The position numbers and the translations under genes are program-made. A stretch of DNA of 64,000 bases from Thalassomonas sp. RHCl1 (GTDB lineage Bacteria; Pseudomonadota; Gammaproteobacteria; Enterobacterales; Alteromonadaceae). Each line of letters begins with the position of its first letter. Position 1 is the stretch's first letter. The DNA lies in assembly GCF_947387555.1 (NCBI RefSeq), contig NZ_CANDNZ010000008.1, forward strand, positions 62,001-126,000. The letters run 5' to 3'. This document shows, piece by piece, positions 38,715-48,250 of this stretch. The notes below the pieces were generated by a model. The model saw only the letters and a program-made list of their open reading frames with translations. It was not told where the DNA came from and made no database searches.

Positions 38715-39128
38715 CTAATGCTCCCCCTGGCATAAAGTATGGTCGGCTAATGCCTGTATCACCTGGCATTGTTTGGCTTTGCCCTGGTCCGAAACGGCCG
38801 TGATCCGCTCCAGCTCTTGCTGTAATTTTTGCAGCTTGCTTATGCGCCGGGTAACGGCTTCAAGTTGCGCCAGCGCGATATCATGAATTTCACTGCAAGT
38901 GGAACTGCCGGTAGCGCTCAGCTCGATTAATGCCCGGATATCTTCCAGGGGAAAGCCCAGTTCCCGGGCATGGCGGATAAAGGAAAGCCGCTCCAGATCC
39001 TGTTGACGATATAATCTCTGGTTACCGTCAGATCTCTGGGGTGGGCTAATTAAGGCGATTTTTTCATAGTAGCGGATAGTGGGTACTTTAACCCCGGTGC
39101 GCCGCGCCATTTCACCAATCAAAAACAT
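38715..39128 (-). CDS. MerR-family regulator (ZntR/CueR-like)
   Basis: 137 residues starting MFLIGEMARRTGVKVPTIRYYE at 39128; the longer open frame to 39206 crosses the promoter and is rejected. It has a MerR winged helix, a dimerisation coiled coil and a C-terminal cysteine-containing metal-binding end: Cys in SATGSSTCSEI, Cys in AKQCQVI, and LCQGEH at the terminus. The spacing of cysteines suggests a metal sensor, metal identity unresolved. It diverges from a CDF transporter across a 19-bp-spacer promoter, its obvious target. Its 3' end meets the CadC-like gene with an 11-base gap. Confidence 0.88.
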   Translation of the reverse strand: MFLIGEMARRTGVKVPTIRYYEKIALISPPQRSDGNQRLYRQQDLERLSFIRHARELGFPLEDIRALIELSATGSSTCSEIHDIALAQLEAVTRRISKLQKLQQELERITAVSDQGKAKQCQVIQALADHTLCQGEH

Positions 39129-39142
39129 TTTGTTTTTTCCTC

Positions 39143-39173
39143 TTGAACCTCTAGTTACTATAGCTATTAGACT
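39143..39173 (+). promoter_or_regulatory. MerR-type promoter/operator of the CDF transporter
   Basis: TTGAAC (39143-39148) and TAGACT (39168-39173) are separated by 19 bases, the over-long spacer that MerR-family activators correct by DNA twisting. Inside the spacer is an imperfect dyad, ACCTCTAGT / ACTATAGCT with one central base (7 of 9 pairs). It lies 31 bases before the transporter start. Confidence 0.75.
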
Positions 39174-39204
39174 AAGGGTATCACAGTCGTTAACAGAGGT
39201 AATC

Positions 39205-40128
39205 ATGGCAGGACACCATCATCATATAGATCCCGGTGCCGGAGATAAGCGGGTTTTTGGCGCAATCGCAGTGAATTTCGCTTTAACCCTTGTGCAAATC
39301 ATCGGCGGTTTGTTATCCGGCAGTCTGGCGCTTATTGCCGATGCTATTCATAACTTATCCGATGCGCTGGCGCTGGTGATTGCCTTTGTTGCCCGTAAAA
39401 TTGCCCGTCAGCCCGCCAATGCACAGATGACCTATGGTTATGGCCGGGCTGAAGTGGTGGCGGCCTTGATCAATTACACCACTTTGATCCTGCTTGGGGT
39501 TTACCTGAGTTATGAGGCGGTACTAAGGTTTTTTAATCCCCAGGGGGTGGACGGCTGGCTGGTGATTGTTATTGCTGCCTTTGCCCTGGTGGTGGACTTG
39601 GTAACGGCGTTACTAACCTTTCGCCTGTCAAAACAGAGCATGAATATCAGGGCCGCTTTCTTGCACAATGTTGCCGATGCCCTGGGTTCGGTTGCTGTAA
39701 TCGTGGCCGGTACCTTTATCCTGCTCTATGACTGGCAGCTTATCGATCCCCTGGTGACCCTGATGATTGCTGGTTATATCCTCTGGCAGTCAGTGACGGA
39801 AATTGGTCCGGTGATCCGTATTTTGATGTTGGGCAGCCCGCCGGATCTGGATACTAAGGTGGTGCTTGCCGATGTAAAAAGCCTGCCGGGTATCGACAGT
39901 GTCCACCACCTGCATTTATGGCAAATGCAGGAGCACCAAAATGCCCTGGACGCCCATATTGTGCTGGAGCCGGAACAATGGCAGCGGGCAGATGCCATTA
40001 AGGCAGAAGTGAAAAGCTTGCTGGCAGAGCGCTTTTCCATCAGGCACAGCACCTTAGAGCTGGAATGTTCCCGCCATGTTTGCGAAAATCCGGCGATTAT
40101 CGGTCACGGCACTAAGGACGAGCATTAA
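39205..40128 (+). CDS. Cation diffusion facilitator (zinc-type) efflux transporter
   Basis: 307-residue inner-membrane antiporter exporting Zn2+ and possibly other divalent metals. It starts MAGHHHHIDPGAG at 39205 (AGAGGT upstream), with a His cluster at the N-terminus. There are six membrane helices, and the transport site motifs HNLSD (helix II) and HNVAD (helix V) give the HD/HD ligand set typical of zinc-selective members. The cytoplasmic C-terminal domain (SVHHLHLWQMQEHQNALDAHIVLE) and a short Cys-containing tail complete it. Divergent MerR gene and promoter indicate metal-induced expression. Confidence 0.93.
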   Translation: MAGHHHHIDPGAGDKRVFGAIAVNFALTLVQIIGGLLSGSLALIADAIHNLSDALALVIAFVARKIARQPANAQMTYGYGRAEVVAALINYTTLILLGVYLSYEAVLRFFNPQGVDGWLVIVIAAFALVVDLVTALLTFRLSKQSMNIRAAFLHNVADALGSVAVIVAGTFILLYDWQLIDPLVTLMIAGYILWQSVTEIGPVIRILMLGSPPDLDTKVVLADVKSLPGIDSVHHLHLWQMQEHQNALDAHIVLEPEQWQRADAIKAEVKSLLAERFSIRHSTLELECSRHVCENPAIIGHGTKDEH

Positions 40129-40255
40129 GGCTGACGGTAAATTCAGTGGCTTTCTGACAGTAAGCAACAAATCGCCGACACTAACTTACATTTTCCATAC
40201 AGTTTCTAAAACGGCAATAGGCTACTTTAGATGGCATACCTAAGGAGGAAAATTT

Positions 40256-41026
40256 ATGCGTTTATTATCTAAAATATCACTGTTATTGCCGTTGTTTTCC
40301 GGTTATGCGCTGGCAAATGATTATCAAGGTCAAGGAGACGAACAGGACGGTGATTTTCACTTTGCCGTGATGGCCCTGGCCCATACACAGGACTCTATTT
40401 ATGTCGGTGGCGAAAGAAACAATACCATCTTGCCTTTACCGGAAATTTACTGGCGTAATTTTTATTTCAGCCAGGGACAGCTGGGCTTAACCGCGATTGA
40501 ATTGAATGACTTCGCTCTCGATCTCAGTATCGGCGGCGATTTCATCGGCGATACCGACCGCGGTGACAGCAAAGAGCTTAAAGATATGAAAGATCTGGAC
40601 ACGGCGATCACCGCCAATGTCGAGCTCAGTTATTCCGGGGACTGGGGAGAGCTTTCCCTTGGTACGGCACATGATATCAGCAACAAACACGAGGGTTACA
40701 GCCTGAGCGCCGGTTACAGCTACCATCTCAGCTACGGGCGCTGGTTTATTGAACCTTCGGTAAGTGTCAATTATTCGAGCAAGGACGTGGTGAATTATTA
40801 CTACGGCGTAAGTGAGCAGGATGTCACCGCTAACCGGGCTTATTATCAGGCTGACGGTGCCGTCAACTATGAACTTGGCTTAACCGCGGGTTATGCCATC
40901 AGCAAAAACCAGCAGGTGATGGCATTTGCCGAAATGGAATTTTTTGATGATGAAATCAGTGACAGTCCGATTGTCGACGATGATAAATCCCTGGGTTTTG
41001 GTGTTGCCTACCGCTATAGCTTTTAA
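40256..41026 (+). CDS. MipA/OmpV family outer-membrane protein
   Basis: 256-residue precursor with a signal peptide (LLPLFSGYALAND) and the beta-barrel pattern of the MipA/OmpV family (YVGGERNNTILPLPEIYWRNFYF, GLTAIELNDFALDLSIGGDFIG, ending GFGVAYRYSF with terminal Phe). A strong AAGGAGG lies before the ATG. Members act as scaffolds for murein hydrolases or are inducible outer-membrane proteins; the specific role here is unknown. A long-armed terminator follows. Confidence 0.85.
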   Translation: MRLLSKISLLLPLFSGYALANDYQGQGDEQDGDFHFAVMALAHTQDSIYVGGERNNTILPLPEIYWRNFYFSQGQLGLTAIELNDFALDLSIGGDFIGDTDRGDSKELKDMKDLDTAITANVELSYSGDWGELSLGTAHDISNKHEGYSLSAGYSYHLSYGRWFIEPSVSVNYSSKDVVNYYYGVSEQDVTANRAYYQADGAVNYELGLTAGYAISKNQQVMAFAEMEFFDDEISDSPIVDDDKSLGFGVAYRYSF

Positions 41027-41057
41027 TTAGCTTTTCCCGACTGATATTCCACACTTT

Positions 41058-41110
41058 AGCGGCCTGTTGCTGCCGGTTTATCCGGAGAAAGGCCGCTTTT
41101 CTTTTATTTT
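41058..41110 (+). terminator. Terminator after the MipA-family gene
   Basis: AGCGGCC (41058-41064) pairs with GGCCGCT (41091-41097). A nested CCGG...CCGG stem (41073-41085) lies in between, and a run of Ts (TTTTCTTTTATTTTT) follows. Confidence 0.75.
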
Positions 41111-41299
41111 TCTTTTTACCTTTCCCTGCCCGGCGACTATCAACTTTTTTCTGAAAAAGGGAAAACATCTGGCCAATCTAAACAACAACTTACAAATAAA
41201 AGAAATTTATCTGTATAGTATCTGGTCTATACTTTTTCTGGTGTTAACCGGATTGATACGTGATAAAAATAATTTTAAAAAAAGGAAGCATATTCAGCT

Positions 41300-43273
41300 A
41301 TGACTTTTCTAACCTCGTCGGCCATCGCACTTTCTAATAAGCTGCGTTTTAAATATAAATTCCTGATCCTGACGCTGATCTTTTATATTCCGCTATTGGC
41401 CAGTGGCTGGTGGATTGTCAGCGAGCAGCTGGGACGTATCGAACAATATGACAAAGAGTTGATGGGGCTGGCCATGGTGAAAAAAGTCGCCATGCTGGAG
41501 CAGGATATTCGTCAAACCCAGGTGGCAACGAATGCCGAAGAGCAGGTATCGCAAGATCTCAGCCAGTTAAAGCAGCAGGTACGGGATTTTTCCCTGCTAA
41601 ACGAGCTTGGCCAGCAGCTGGAAGCTATAGATAACCGCTGGCAGGAAATCATCGGGGCAAACGAGCAGCATAATTCGGCGGCGCTGGCGGCCTTATACGA
41701 CCAAACCCTGGCATTTCGCGAGAACATTGCCGCCTTTAGCGGCCTGAGCCGGGAAAGCCAGGCCAGTGCTTTTTATATCTCTGAGCTGGTGGTGCAGCGT
41801 TTGCCTGCCATGATCGAATACCTGGCGCGCACCCGGGATTTAACCGCGGCGATTATCAATAACGAGGGCTTTACCGCACAAACCTATACCTCCCTGGTGG
41901 CCCTGGACAAACGCCTGGATGAACTCCAGGTGCAACTGGTGAAATCCAGTGAGCAGCTGCTCAAAGCAGACGGCAAGCAGATGAAGCAATATGCTCAAGC
42001 CTATCAGGATTTTTTAACCGGACTCGACGAGTATCAGCGTAATTTACGTAATAAGGTGATTGACCCGGACAGCATCTCCTGGTCCGCCAGCGCTGCCGGA
42101 CAAAGTGTTGGCATGATCTATCAACAGGCGCAGGATTTGTTGAAAAGGAATAACCTGTTGCTTGAACAGAAGTTGGAGCAATACCGGGACAAGAGTAACC
42201 GGGCACTGGTGATTTTAACCTTGGTATTGCTGGCGGGCACTGTCATTATCGGCTTTTTGCTGGCAACCTTTTATTTCTCGTTAAAACAAAACGTGATGGC
42301 GATCAACCAGGCATCTGAGCGCCTGGGGAACGGAGATTTCAGTGAAAAACTGCTGCTTAACTCCCAGGATGAACTCGGCGATATTGCCTCAAGCTTTAAC
42401 CAGATGCAGGAAAAAATTCAGGCACTGCTGATGAGTTTCAGCGATGACATTATTTTGCTGAAATCGAGCTCGGCTAATATTCACCAGCTCAATACCGGCA
42501 TGGAGCAAAGCCTGGCCACGCAGCAGGAAAATACCCACAGCGTTGCCAGTGCCGTGCGTCAGGTGTCCGACAGTGTTGCCGTGATCGCTAAAAATACCGA
42601 CGAAGCCCGTGAGATCACCGAGCAGGCGAGTACCCATGTGACCGAGGGGCAAACGGTGATCACAGAAACCGGCAAGGCGATCACAGATATCTCCGATGAA
42701 GTGAATGTCTCGGCCTCGGTGATTAACGAATTGGCAGGATTAAGTACGGAAATAGCCCAATTTGTGAATGTTATCAGGGAAATTGCCGATCAGACCAATT
42801 TGCTGGCGCTTAATGCCGCCATCGAAGCAGCCCGGGCCGGGGAACAGGGGCGGGGCTTTGCCGTAGTGGCGGATGAAGTACGCACCCTGGCCAGCCGTAC
42901 CCAGGATTCCACCACGGAAATCCAGCGCATCATCGAACAGTTGCAGGGAGGAGCAGAAAAATCTGTGGCTGCCATGAACCAGGGGGTAGCCAAAGCCGAG
43001 CACGGAGTGGAAAAAACGCAGCAGGTGACCGAGACCTTTAATGAAGTGACCGACAATGTCGGGCAAATCGTCGAAGCCACGGTGCAAATTTCGGCTGCCG
43101 TTACCCAGCAAAACCAAATGGTGGTGGATATCGACAGCAATACCGTCAATATCGCCGAAGGGGCGGATCAGGTCATGCAGGCGGCGAAGGAAGCGGCGGG
43201 AGCCGGGCATGAGTTGTCTGTGCTGGCGGAGCGCTTATCCGATCAGCTGGCGCAGTTTACTTTTGTTAAGTGA
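41300..43273 (+). CDS. Methyl-accepting chemotaxis protein
   Basis: Second chemoreceptor of the window, 657 residues. It has a membrane segment at about 19-40, a helical periplasmic domain, a membrane segment at about 303-327, and a HAMP domain ([29 protein letters not shown] split around residues 335-365). The conserved hairpin tip [20 protein letters not shown] lies near residue 500, ending LAQFTFVK without a CheR tether. It differs in periplasmic domain from the receptor at 438-2465, so a different ligand is likely. No che genes are nearby. Confidence 0.94.
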   Translation: MTFLTSSAIALSNKLRFKYKFLILTLIFYIPLLASGWWIVSEQLGRIEQYDKELMGLAMVKKVAMLEQDIRQTQVATNAEEQVSQDLSQLKQQVRDFSLLNELGQQLEAIDNRWQEIIGANEQHNSAALAALYDQTLAFRENIAAFSGLSRESQASAFYISELVVQRLPAMIEYLARTRDLTAAIINNEGFTAQTYTSLVALDKRLDELQVQLVKSSEQLLKADGKQMKQYAQAYQDFLTGLDEYQRNLRNKVIDPDSISWSASAAGQSVGMIYQQAQDLLKRNNLLLEQKLEQYRDKSNRALVILTLVLLAGTVIIGFLLATFYFSLKQNVMAINQASERLGNGDFSEKLLLNSQDELGDIASSFNQMQEKIQALLMSFSDDIILLKSSSANIHQLNTGMEQSLATQQENTHSVASAVRQVSDSVAVIAKNTDEAREITEQASTHVTEGQTVITETGKAITDISDEVNVSASVINELAGLSTEIAQFVNVIREIADQTNLLALNAAIEAARAGEQGRGFAVVADEVRTLASRTQDSTTEIQRIIEQLQGGAEKSVAAMNQGVAKAEHGVEKTQQVTETFNEVTDNVGQIVEATVQISAAVTQQNQMVVDIDSNTVNIAEGADQVMQAAKEAAGAGHELSVLAERLSDQLAQFTFVK

Positions 43274-43496
43274 TATCTGCCCGAGTATGGCATTGTGAAT
43301 GAGAACTCACTTGCTTTCCCTCGCAAGCTTGTCGGGGGGAAGGGTAATTCTAAGCCAGGCGGATTAAGCGAGTCCGCTATGGTTTATTCTCTTGCTTAAT
43401 CTTTTGCTTATACCCTTGTAATACACGCACTATTTCGCATTTTCATGCGCTTTGGGTATACTTGTTCGCTGTTTAGTTCTGATTTTGGTGGAAAAG

Positions 43497-44828
43497 TTGA
43501 TCAAGGCATCTCAAGGTATTGCGGTAAGCTCTCAAGATATAAAAGTTTTTTGTGCTCCTGCCGAGTATAAACAGCAGTTGCTGGCGCTGATACAGGCGGC
43601 CAGATCACGCATTTATATCACCGCCTTGTACCTGCAGGATGATGACGCCGGACGGGAAATCCTCCATGCCTTATACCGGGCCAAGGCTGAAAATCCCTCT
43701 TTGAACGTCAAGGTTTTTGTCGATTGTCACCGCGCCCAGCGGGGGCTGATCGGTGAAGGCAAGCAGGAAGGCAACCGGGCGCTGTACCTGGCACTGGAAA
43801 AAGAATATCAGCAAAGCATAGATGTCTTTGGCGTGGCGGTAAAGCGCAAAGAGCTGTTTGGGGTGTTGCACCTTAAAGGCATGGTGTTTGACGACACCGT
43901 TTTTTATACCGGCGCCAGCATCAATGACGTTTACCTGCACCAGCAGGAGAAATACCGTCTGGACCGCTATTACCAGATCTCTTCAAAATCTTTAAGCGAT
44001 AGCTTTTGTTTTTACCTTGACCGGCAATTTGTCCAGTCGGGTTTAGTGCCGCGTTTAAATGATGAGGTCTTGCCGGGACCGGGAGAGCAAAAACAAAATA
44101 TCCGTCGGTTAAAGGCGCGTATGAAAAAGTCCCGTTATGAGCTGCAAAATACCCCGGCTAAGGCTAACGGCGTTGATGATATCCTGATCAAGCCCTATAT
44201 CGGTTACGGCAGCCGGGGCAACCGCTTAAACCATACCATACGTCAGCTGGTGCAAAAGAGCCGCCAGGAGTTGCTGCTGTTTACCCCTTATTTCAACCTG
44301 CCCAAGTCGCTGGCAAAAGACGTGACCCGCGCGCTCAAGCGTAAAGTGAAAGTTACCCTGGTGGTGGGGGATAAAAAAGCCAATGACTTTTATATTGCCG
44401 ATGAAAAAGACTTCAGTACTATCGGTATCGTGCCTTATATCTATGAGATGCTTTTGCATCGCTTTGTGAAAAAGTGGCAGAAATATATCGACAGCGGCCA
44501 GCTTGAAATCCGCTTATGGCAGGATGAGGGCAATAGTTTTCACCTTAAGGGCCTGATCGCCGACAACCGTTATCACATGCTGACCGGCAGCAATTTAAAT
44601 CCCCGGGCCTGGTCGCTGGATCTGGAAAACGGTTTGCTGCTTGATGATAAGCAGGGGCATTTGCAAGCACAGGTGCAACAAGAAGTCGATGTGATCTTAA
44701 AGCATACCCGGCGTATCGGGCATTCCCGCGACATTGACGCTATTGATAATTATCCCGACAAACCTAAGGCGCTGTTAAAGAAAATTCGCATGACGCAAAT
44801 AGACAGGATCTTAAAACGTTTTTTATAA
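43497..44828 (+). CDS. pssA: CDP-diacylglycerol--serine O-phosphatidyltransferase (PssA, phospholipase D type)
   Basis: Makes phosphatidylserine, the precursor of phosphatidylethanolamine, at the membrane surface. Two HKD-type motifs are present, HLKGMVFDD and HLKGLIADN, and the family block PYIGYGSRGNRLNHTIRQLV is seen; 443 residues, E. coli PssA has 451. The start is uncertain: TTG 43497 has GGTGG 5 bases upstream. GTG 43488 and TTG 43452 are upstream alternatives. The stop codon is inside the first copy of a 100-bp tandem repeat array. Confidence 0.9.
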   Translation: MIKASQGIAVSSQDIKVFCAPAEYKQQLLALIQAARSRIYITALYLQDDDAGREILHALYRAKAENPSLNVKVFVDCHRAQRGLIGEGKQEGNRALYLALEKEYQQSIDVFGVAVKRKELFGVLHLKGMVFDDTVFYTGASINDVYLHQQEKYRLDRYYQISSKSLSDSFCFYLDRQFVQSGLVPRLNDEVLPGPGEQKQNIRRLKARMKKSRYELQNTPAKANGVDDILIKPYIGYGSRGNRLNHTIRQLVQKSRQELLLFTPYFNLPKSLAKDVTRALKRKVKVTLVVGDKKANDFYIADEKDFSTIGIVPYIYEMLLHRFVKKWQKYIDSGQLEIRLWQDEGNSFHLKGLIADNRYHMLTGSNLNPRAWSLDLENGLLLDDKQGHLQAQVQQEVDVILKHTRRIGHSRDIDAIDNYPDKPKALLKKIRMTQIDRILKRFL

Positions 44829-45123
44829 AGGGACTTATTTCAGCTTACTATGCTCCAGGCATAAGCTAAGTACTTACTTCCTGTAAGCAATCCTGTGATG
44901 CCAGGAAGGCAAAGAGCTGGGTTTATAAAGGGACTTATTTCAGCTTAATATGCTCCAAGCATAAGCTAAGTACTTACTTCCTGTAAGCAATCCTGTGATG
45001 CCAGGAAGGCAAAGAGCAGGGTATATAAAGGGATTTATTTCAGCTTAATATGCTCCAAGCATAAGCTAAGTACTTACTTCCTGTAAGCAATCCTGTGATG
45101 CCAGAAAGGCAAAGAGCAGGGTT
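44824..45123. repeat. Three exact-period 100-bp tandem repeats
   Basis: Units begin TATAAAGGGA/TTTATTTCAGC at 44824, 44924 and 45024 and differ by only a handful of substitutions. Each unit holds two potential hairpins: AGCTTA...TAAGCT (with TATGC/GCATA inside) and CTTCCTG ... CAGGAAG. The first unit contains the pssA stop codon, so the repeats form the 3' untranslated region of pssA. They fill most of the 392-base gap before the amidohydrolase gene. Confidence 0.93.
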
Positions 45124-45136
45124 TGTAACCGATTTG

Positions 45137-45168
45137 AAAAAGCCGGCTAATAAGATGATTAACCGGCT
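45137..45168 (-). terminator. Intrinsic terminator of the amidohydrolase operon
   Basis: On the minus strand, AGCCGGTTAAT and ATTAGCCGGCT (45141-45168) form an 11-bp stem with one mismatch and a 6-base loop, followed by TTTT. It lies about 50 bases past the amidohydrolase stop. Confidence 0.8.
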
Positions 45169-45220
45169 ATGATACAAGAGTGTATGTCATCCCGCTTTGC
45201 CATAAAGGCAGAAGGTGCTT

Positions 45221-46807
45221 TTACCCCTTTCTTTTTTCTGCCGAGACTATGTCCCTGACATCCTTAAGCAAGGCCTTAGCATCATAAACAATGCCGTCTT
45301 TTACCGTGTAATTTACCCCGCCGGTGCGTACCGGCTGGTTTTTGTCATTTAACCTGAAATGGCCGGTGCCGTATAAGGTTTTAAAGTTACGCAGCGGATT
45401 ATCCGGCACTATCACCAGATCGGCTTTTTTCCCGACCCGGATTGAGCCGATCTCATCTGCCATGCCCAGCGCCTGGGCGCCGTTAAAGCTGGCGGAGCGG
45501 ATCACTTCCAGGGCGTTAAAACCGGCTTCCCTGAGCAGCTCTAATTCACGTACATAAGCAAAGCCGTATATTTTAAAGATATAACCGGCATCTGAGCCTG
45601 TGGTGACCCGGCCGCCGTGATTTTTATAGTCATTGAGGAAGGTCATCCACTGGCGGAAATTATTCTTCCAGGCAATCTCATCGTCTGTGGTCCAGTCAAA
45701 CCAGTAGGAGCCGTGGGCATAACGGCTGGGCTGGAAAAACTGCCACAGGGTCGGCAAGGTATAGTCCTGGTGCCAGTCGGCATTCATTTCCCGCATCAGA
45801 TCCCGGCTGGCTTCATAGATGGTCATGGTCGGGTTGATGGTGAAATCCAGGGAAATCAGCTCATCCCGCACCTTATTCCATTTTTTGCTGCCGGGTTTGG
45901 CGGCCTGTTGCCATAACCGGCCGGCTTCGCCAAACCTGTGCTGTTCGTTGTTGTAATTATATTCCGGGCTGTAATCCTGGATGATCTGGTGTTCAAACAG
46001 CGCTTCGGGCAAACCGTACCAGTGCTCCATGGTGGTCAGGCCCAAACGGGCAGAATCCAGGGCGTTCATGCTGGTCACTTCCAGCTGGGCGTGGTGCATC
46101 ATAGTGCCCAGCTGCTGCTTTTTCGCTTCATCCAGGGCTGCGGTCATAATTTGTGGCGGAGCACCGAAAAACTTGATGCCTTTGGCGCCTTTTTTCGCGA
46201 TTGCCTTAACCCAGCTCTTTGCCTGTTCAGGGCTGGTGATTTCGTCTTGCTGCTCCATGCCGAAACCAACATAAGGGATGATCCTCGGCGCGGCTATGGT
46301 GTTTTTCTCGCTGCGTTTGACATGATCCATGACCCAGGGCAGGCCGTTAAAGCTGCCGGGTTCCCGTACCGTAGTGATGCCGTGGGCGAGCCAGAGTTTA
46401 AAAACATATTCGGCGGGAATATTGTCGGCGCTGCCGCCGATATGGCCGTGCATATCGATAAAGCCGGGTAAGACATACTGGCCGCTGATATCGATAACTT
46501 TATCGTCTTTACCTGCCTGGGGGCGTTTGGCTTTGATCGGTACCCCGGGGTTGCCGACATTAACAATGCTGACGATGCGGTCGTTTTCGATCACTATGTC
46601 CATAGGGCCGCGGGCGGGGGCACCTTCGCCGTTCACCACTATGCCGCCGCGCAGGATCAGGCGTTTATAGGGGCCTTCTCCCTGGCTGCGCTGAGGTGCC
46701 TTAACCCCGGGACCAGCCAAAGCACTGGTGCTTAATGCCAGCATGGAGGCAACTAAAGCAGATGCCAGGCCGGTTTTAAATCCGGCCAATAAACTAACTG
46801 ATTTCAT
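45221..46807 (-). CDS. Exported amidohydrolase family protein
   Basis: 528 residues with an N-terminal signal peptide (LASALVASMLALSTSALAGP). The metal-dependent amidohydrolase fold starts with the LILRGGIVVNGEGAP strand, the metal site HGHIGG (PGFIDMHGHIGG), a second His region (TMMHHAQLEVTS, EHWYGLPE) and the catalytic-Asp region TTGSDAGYIF. It ends with the AEEIGSIRVGKKADLVIVPDNPL-type block (partly paraphrased by family). Substrate unknown; periplasmic peptidase/imidazolone-like activity is possible. A 2-oxoglutarate oxygenase gene lies 17 bases upstream on the same strand, giving a two-gene operon. Confidence 0.88.
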   Translation of the reverse strand: MKSVSLLAGFKTGLASALVASMLALSTSALAGPGVKAPQRSQGEGPYKRLILRGGIVVNGEGAPARGPMDIVIENDRIVSIVNVGNPGVPIKAKRPQAGKDDKVIDISGQYVLPGFIDMHGHIGGSADNIPAEYVFKLWLAHGITTVREPGSFNGLPWVMDHVKRSEKNTIAAPRIIPYVGFGMEQQDEITSPEQAKSWVKAIAKKGAKGIKFFGAPPQIMTAALDEAKKQQLGTMMHHAQLEVTSMNALDSARLGLTTMEHWYGLPEALFEHQIIQDYSPEYNYNNEQHRFGEAGRLWQQAAKPGSKKWNKVRDELISLDFTINPTMTIYEASRDLMREMNADWHQDYTLPTLWQFFQPSRYAHGSYWFDWTTDDEIAWKNNFRQWMTFLNDYKNHGGRVTTGSDAGYIFKIYGFAYVRELELLREAGFNALEVIRSASFNGAQALGMADEIGSIRVGKKADLVIVPDNPLRNFKTLYGTGHFRLNDKNQPVRTGGVNYTVKDGIVYDAKALLKDVRDIVSAEKRKG

Positions 46808-46824
46808 TACTGTCCTGTTGTTAC

Positions 46825-47523
46825 TTATTGTGGGGTGTAGATTCTTTCTGCCGGGTTAAAGGCTACCCAGGAAGTCAGCACGTACTTGTCGCTTGATACC
46901 GGCACATTGCCTCTGTGGGTATGGGTGAAGCCACAAGGAGCGATCACCATAGTGCCTGCCTTGGGCTTGACGCTTTTTTCCTGGTAGAAAAAGTCGGTTT
47001 CGCCGCCTTCTTCGACATCATTAAGGTAAATCAGGAATAACAGTACCCGGTGCAGGGCATCGTTGGGGCCCGGCTGGGGGTAAATTTCAGAATGCCAGTA
47101 GCCGTAATTGCCTTTGCCTTTGTCATATTTTTGCGCATTGATCGGCGCCAGGCGGAATAGGTATTTCATCAGGTTGACGACATTGGGTTTACCGATTTCG
47201 TCGAAGTTGTCTGCGGTCAGCTGTACCGGCTCTTTGGTCACCGGATGGGCTACCGTCAGGGAAATGCCACTGATAATACTGAAAAAGTATTTGGCCATAT
47301 ATTCGCTGACCCTCTGGGTGCAGGCCTGGGTGATGGTTTGCATCGCCTGCTGGAACTCGGGGTGTTGGTTCAGGTAAATATCCTGGCTCAGCTTTTTCGT
47401 GGTATCGACACCGCCGCCGGTACGCCCGGGATTTTTATGGGGGCTCTGCTCGAACTGGCGGACAAAGTCCTGGCAGAACGTTCTCGGTAAAGCATCGGGG
47501 TATATTTCAATGAAATCAGTCAT
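46825..47523 (-). CDS. 2-oxoglutarate/Fe(II)-dependent oxygenase, prolyl-4-hydroxylase-like
   Basis: 232 residues with the double-stranded beta-helix iron site. His144 and Glu146 in YWHSEIY take the place of the usual His-x-Asp. His203 in THTHRGNVP and Lys213, ten residues later, match the distal His and the 2-oxoglutarate-binding basic residue of the P4H family. The Glu in place of Asp is uncommon but allowed in some members. Target unknown: free amino acid, peptide or siderophore. It is the first gene of the operon with the amidohydrolase. Confidence 0.82.
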   Translation of the reverse strand: MTDFIEIYPDALPRTFCQDFVRQFEQSPHKNPGRTGGGVDTTKKLSQDIYLNQHPEFQQAMQTITQACTQRVSEYMAKYFFSIISGISLTVAHPVTKEPVQLTADNFDEIGKPNVVNLMKYLFRLAPINAQKYDKGKGNYGYWHSEIYPQPGPNDALHRVLLFLIYLNDVEEGGETDFFYQEKSVKPKAGTMVIAPCGFTHTHRGNVPVSSDKYVLTSWVAFNPAERIYTPQ

Positions 47524-47689
47524 GTTCTTGCTTTTATTTGTTATTCGTTATTATTTTTCCTCCAGCATACTATAATTCACCGCCTTTATTGCAGAAATTT
47601 TAAGACAAAAGTTTGGCTCTTCCCCTTTCGGGTGTAAGATTGCCGCTTATCAGATTCATAAACCATATAGATAGCAAAAGGATAGCAAG

Positions 47690-48085
47690 TTGTTCAGTGA
47701 AACCATTACCCCGAGATTCAGCGATACTGACGCCTTAGGGCATATCAACAATACTATGGTGCCGGTTTGGTTTGAAGGGGCCAGGGATCCGGTTTTCCGT
47801 CTGTTTATGCCTGAGCTCGATACCGGTAACTGGCAGCTGATCCTGGCGAAAATCGATGTCACCTATCACGGCCAGCTCTTTTACGGTAAAGAGATTGAGG
47901 TCAGGACCTATATCGGCCGTATCGGCGGCGCTTCGTTTGATGTCTACCAGGAGCTGTGGCAGCAAGGGGAGAAGTGTGCCAGCGGTACCGCGGTGATGGT
48001 GCATTTCTGTTATCAGGAGCAAGCCTCTATGCCGATTCCCGAGGCCATTAAAGATGAGATGAGCAAACATTTGCTTGCAGGCTGA
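47690..48085 (+). CDS. Acyl-CoA thioesterase, hot-dog (4HBT/YbgC-like) family
   Basis: 131-residue hot-dog-fold protein with the family N-terminus PRFSDTDALGHINN, whose Asp and Asn are the usual catalytic region, and the IEVRTYIGRIGGASF strand. It would cleave a short or medium acyl-CoA. The TTG start at 47690 has AAGGA at 7 bases; no ATG is in frame upstream. It stands alone, followed by a hairpin at 48105-48142. Confidence 0.85.
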   Translation: MFSETITPRFSDTDALGHINNTMVPVWFEGARDPVFRLFMPELDTGNWQLILAKIDVTYHGQLFYGKEIEVRTYIGRIGGASFDVYQELWQQGEKCASGTAVMVHFCYQEQASMPIPEAIKDEMSKHLLAG

Positions 48086-48104
48086 TTTGCCCTGTTTCCC
48101 TTTT

Positions 48105-48142
48105 ACCCGGTTTTTTTCTTGTCCTGGAAAATAAAACCGGGT
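48105..48142 (+). terminator. Terminator-like hairpin after the thioesterase gene
   Basis: ACCCGGTTTT (48105-48114) pairs with AAAACCGGGT (48133-48142) across an 18-base loop. T-rich sequence occurs inside the left arm and loop rather than after the stem, so strength in the plus direction is uncertain. Confidence 0.55.
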
Positions 48143-48250
48143 GAAATTTACGCAATTATTTCCAATTCTCCGTTGGCATTAACCTGCCCTTAACCCCCTG
48201 TCGCGGATAATCACTTCATTATTTATTAATCCAATATTTGAGGTGTTTAA

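Noticed and set aside
44824-45123. CRISPR array or attachment site cluster
   Set aside because: Head-to-tail 100-bp copies with no spacers, integrase or tRNA gene nearby.
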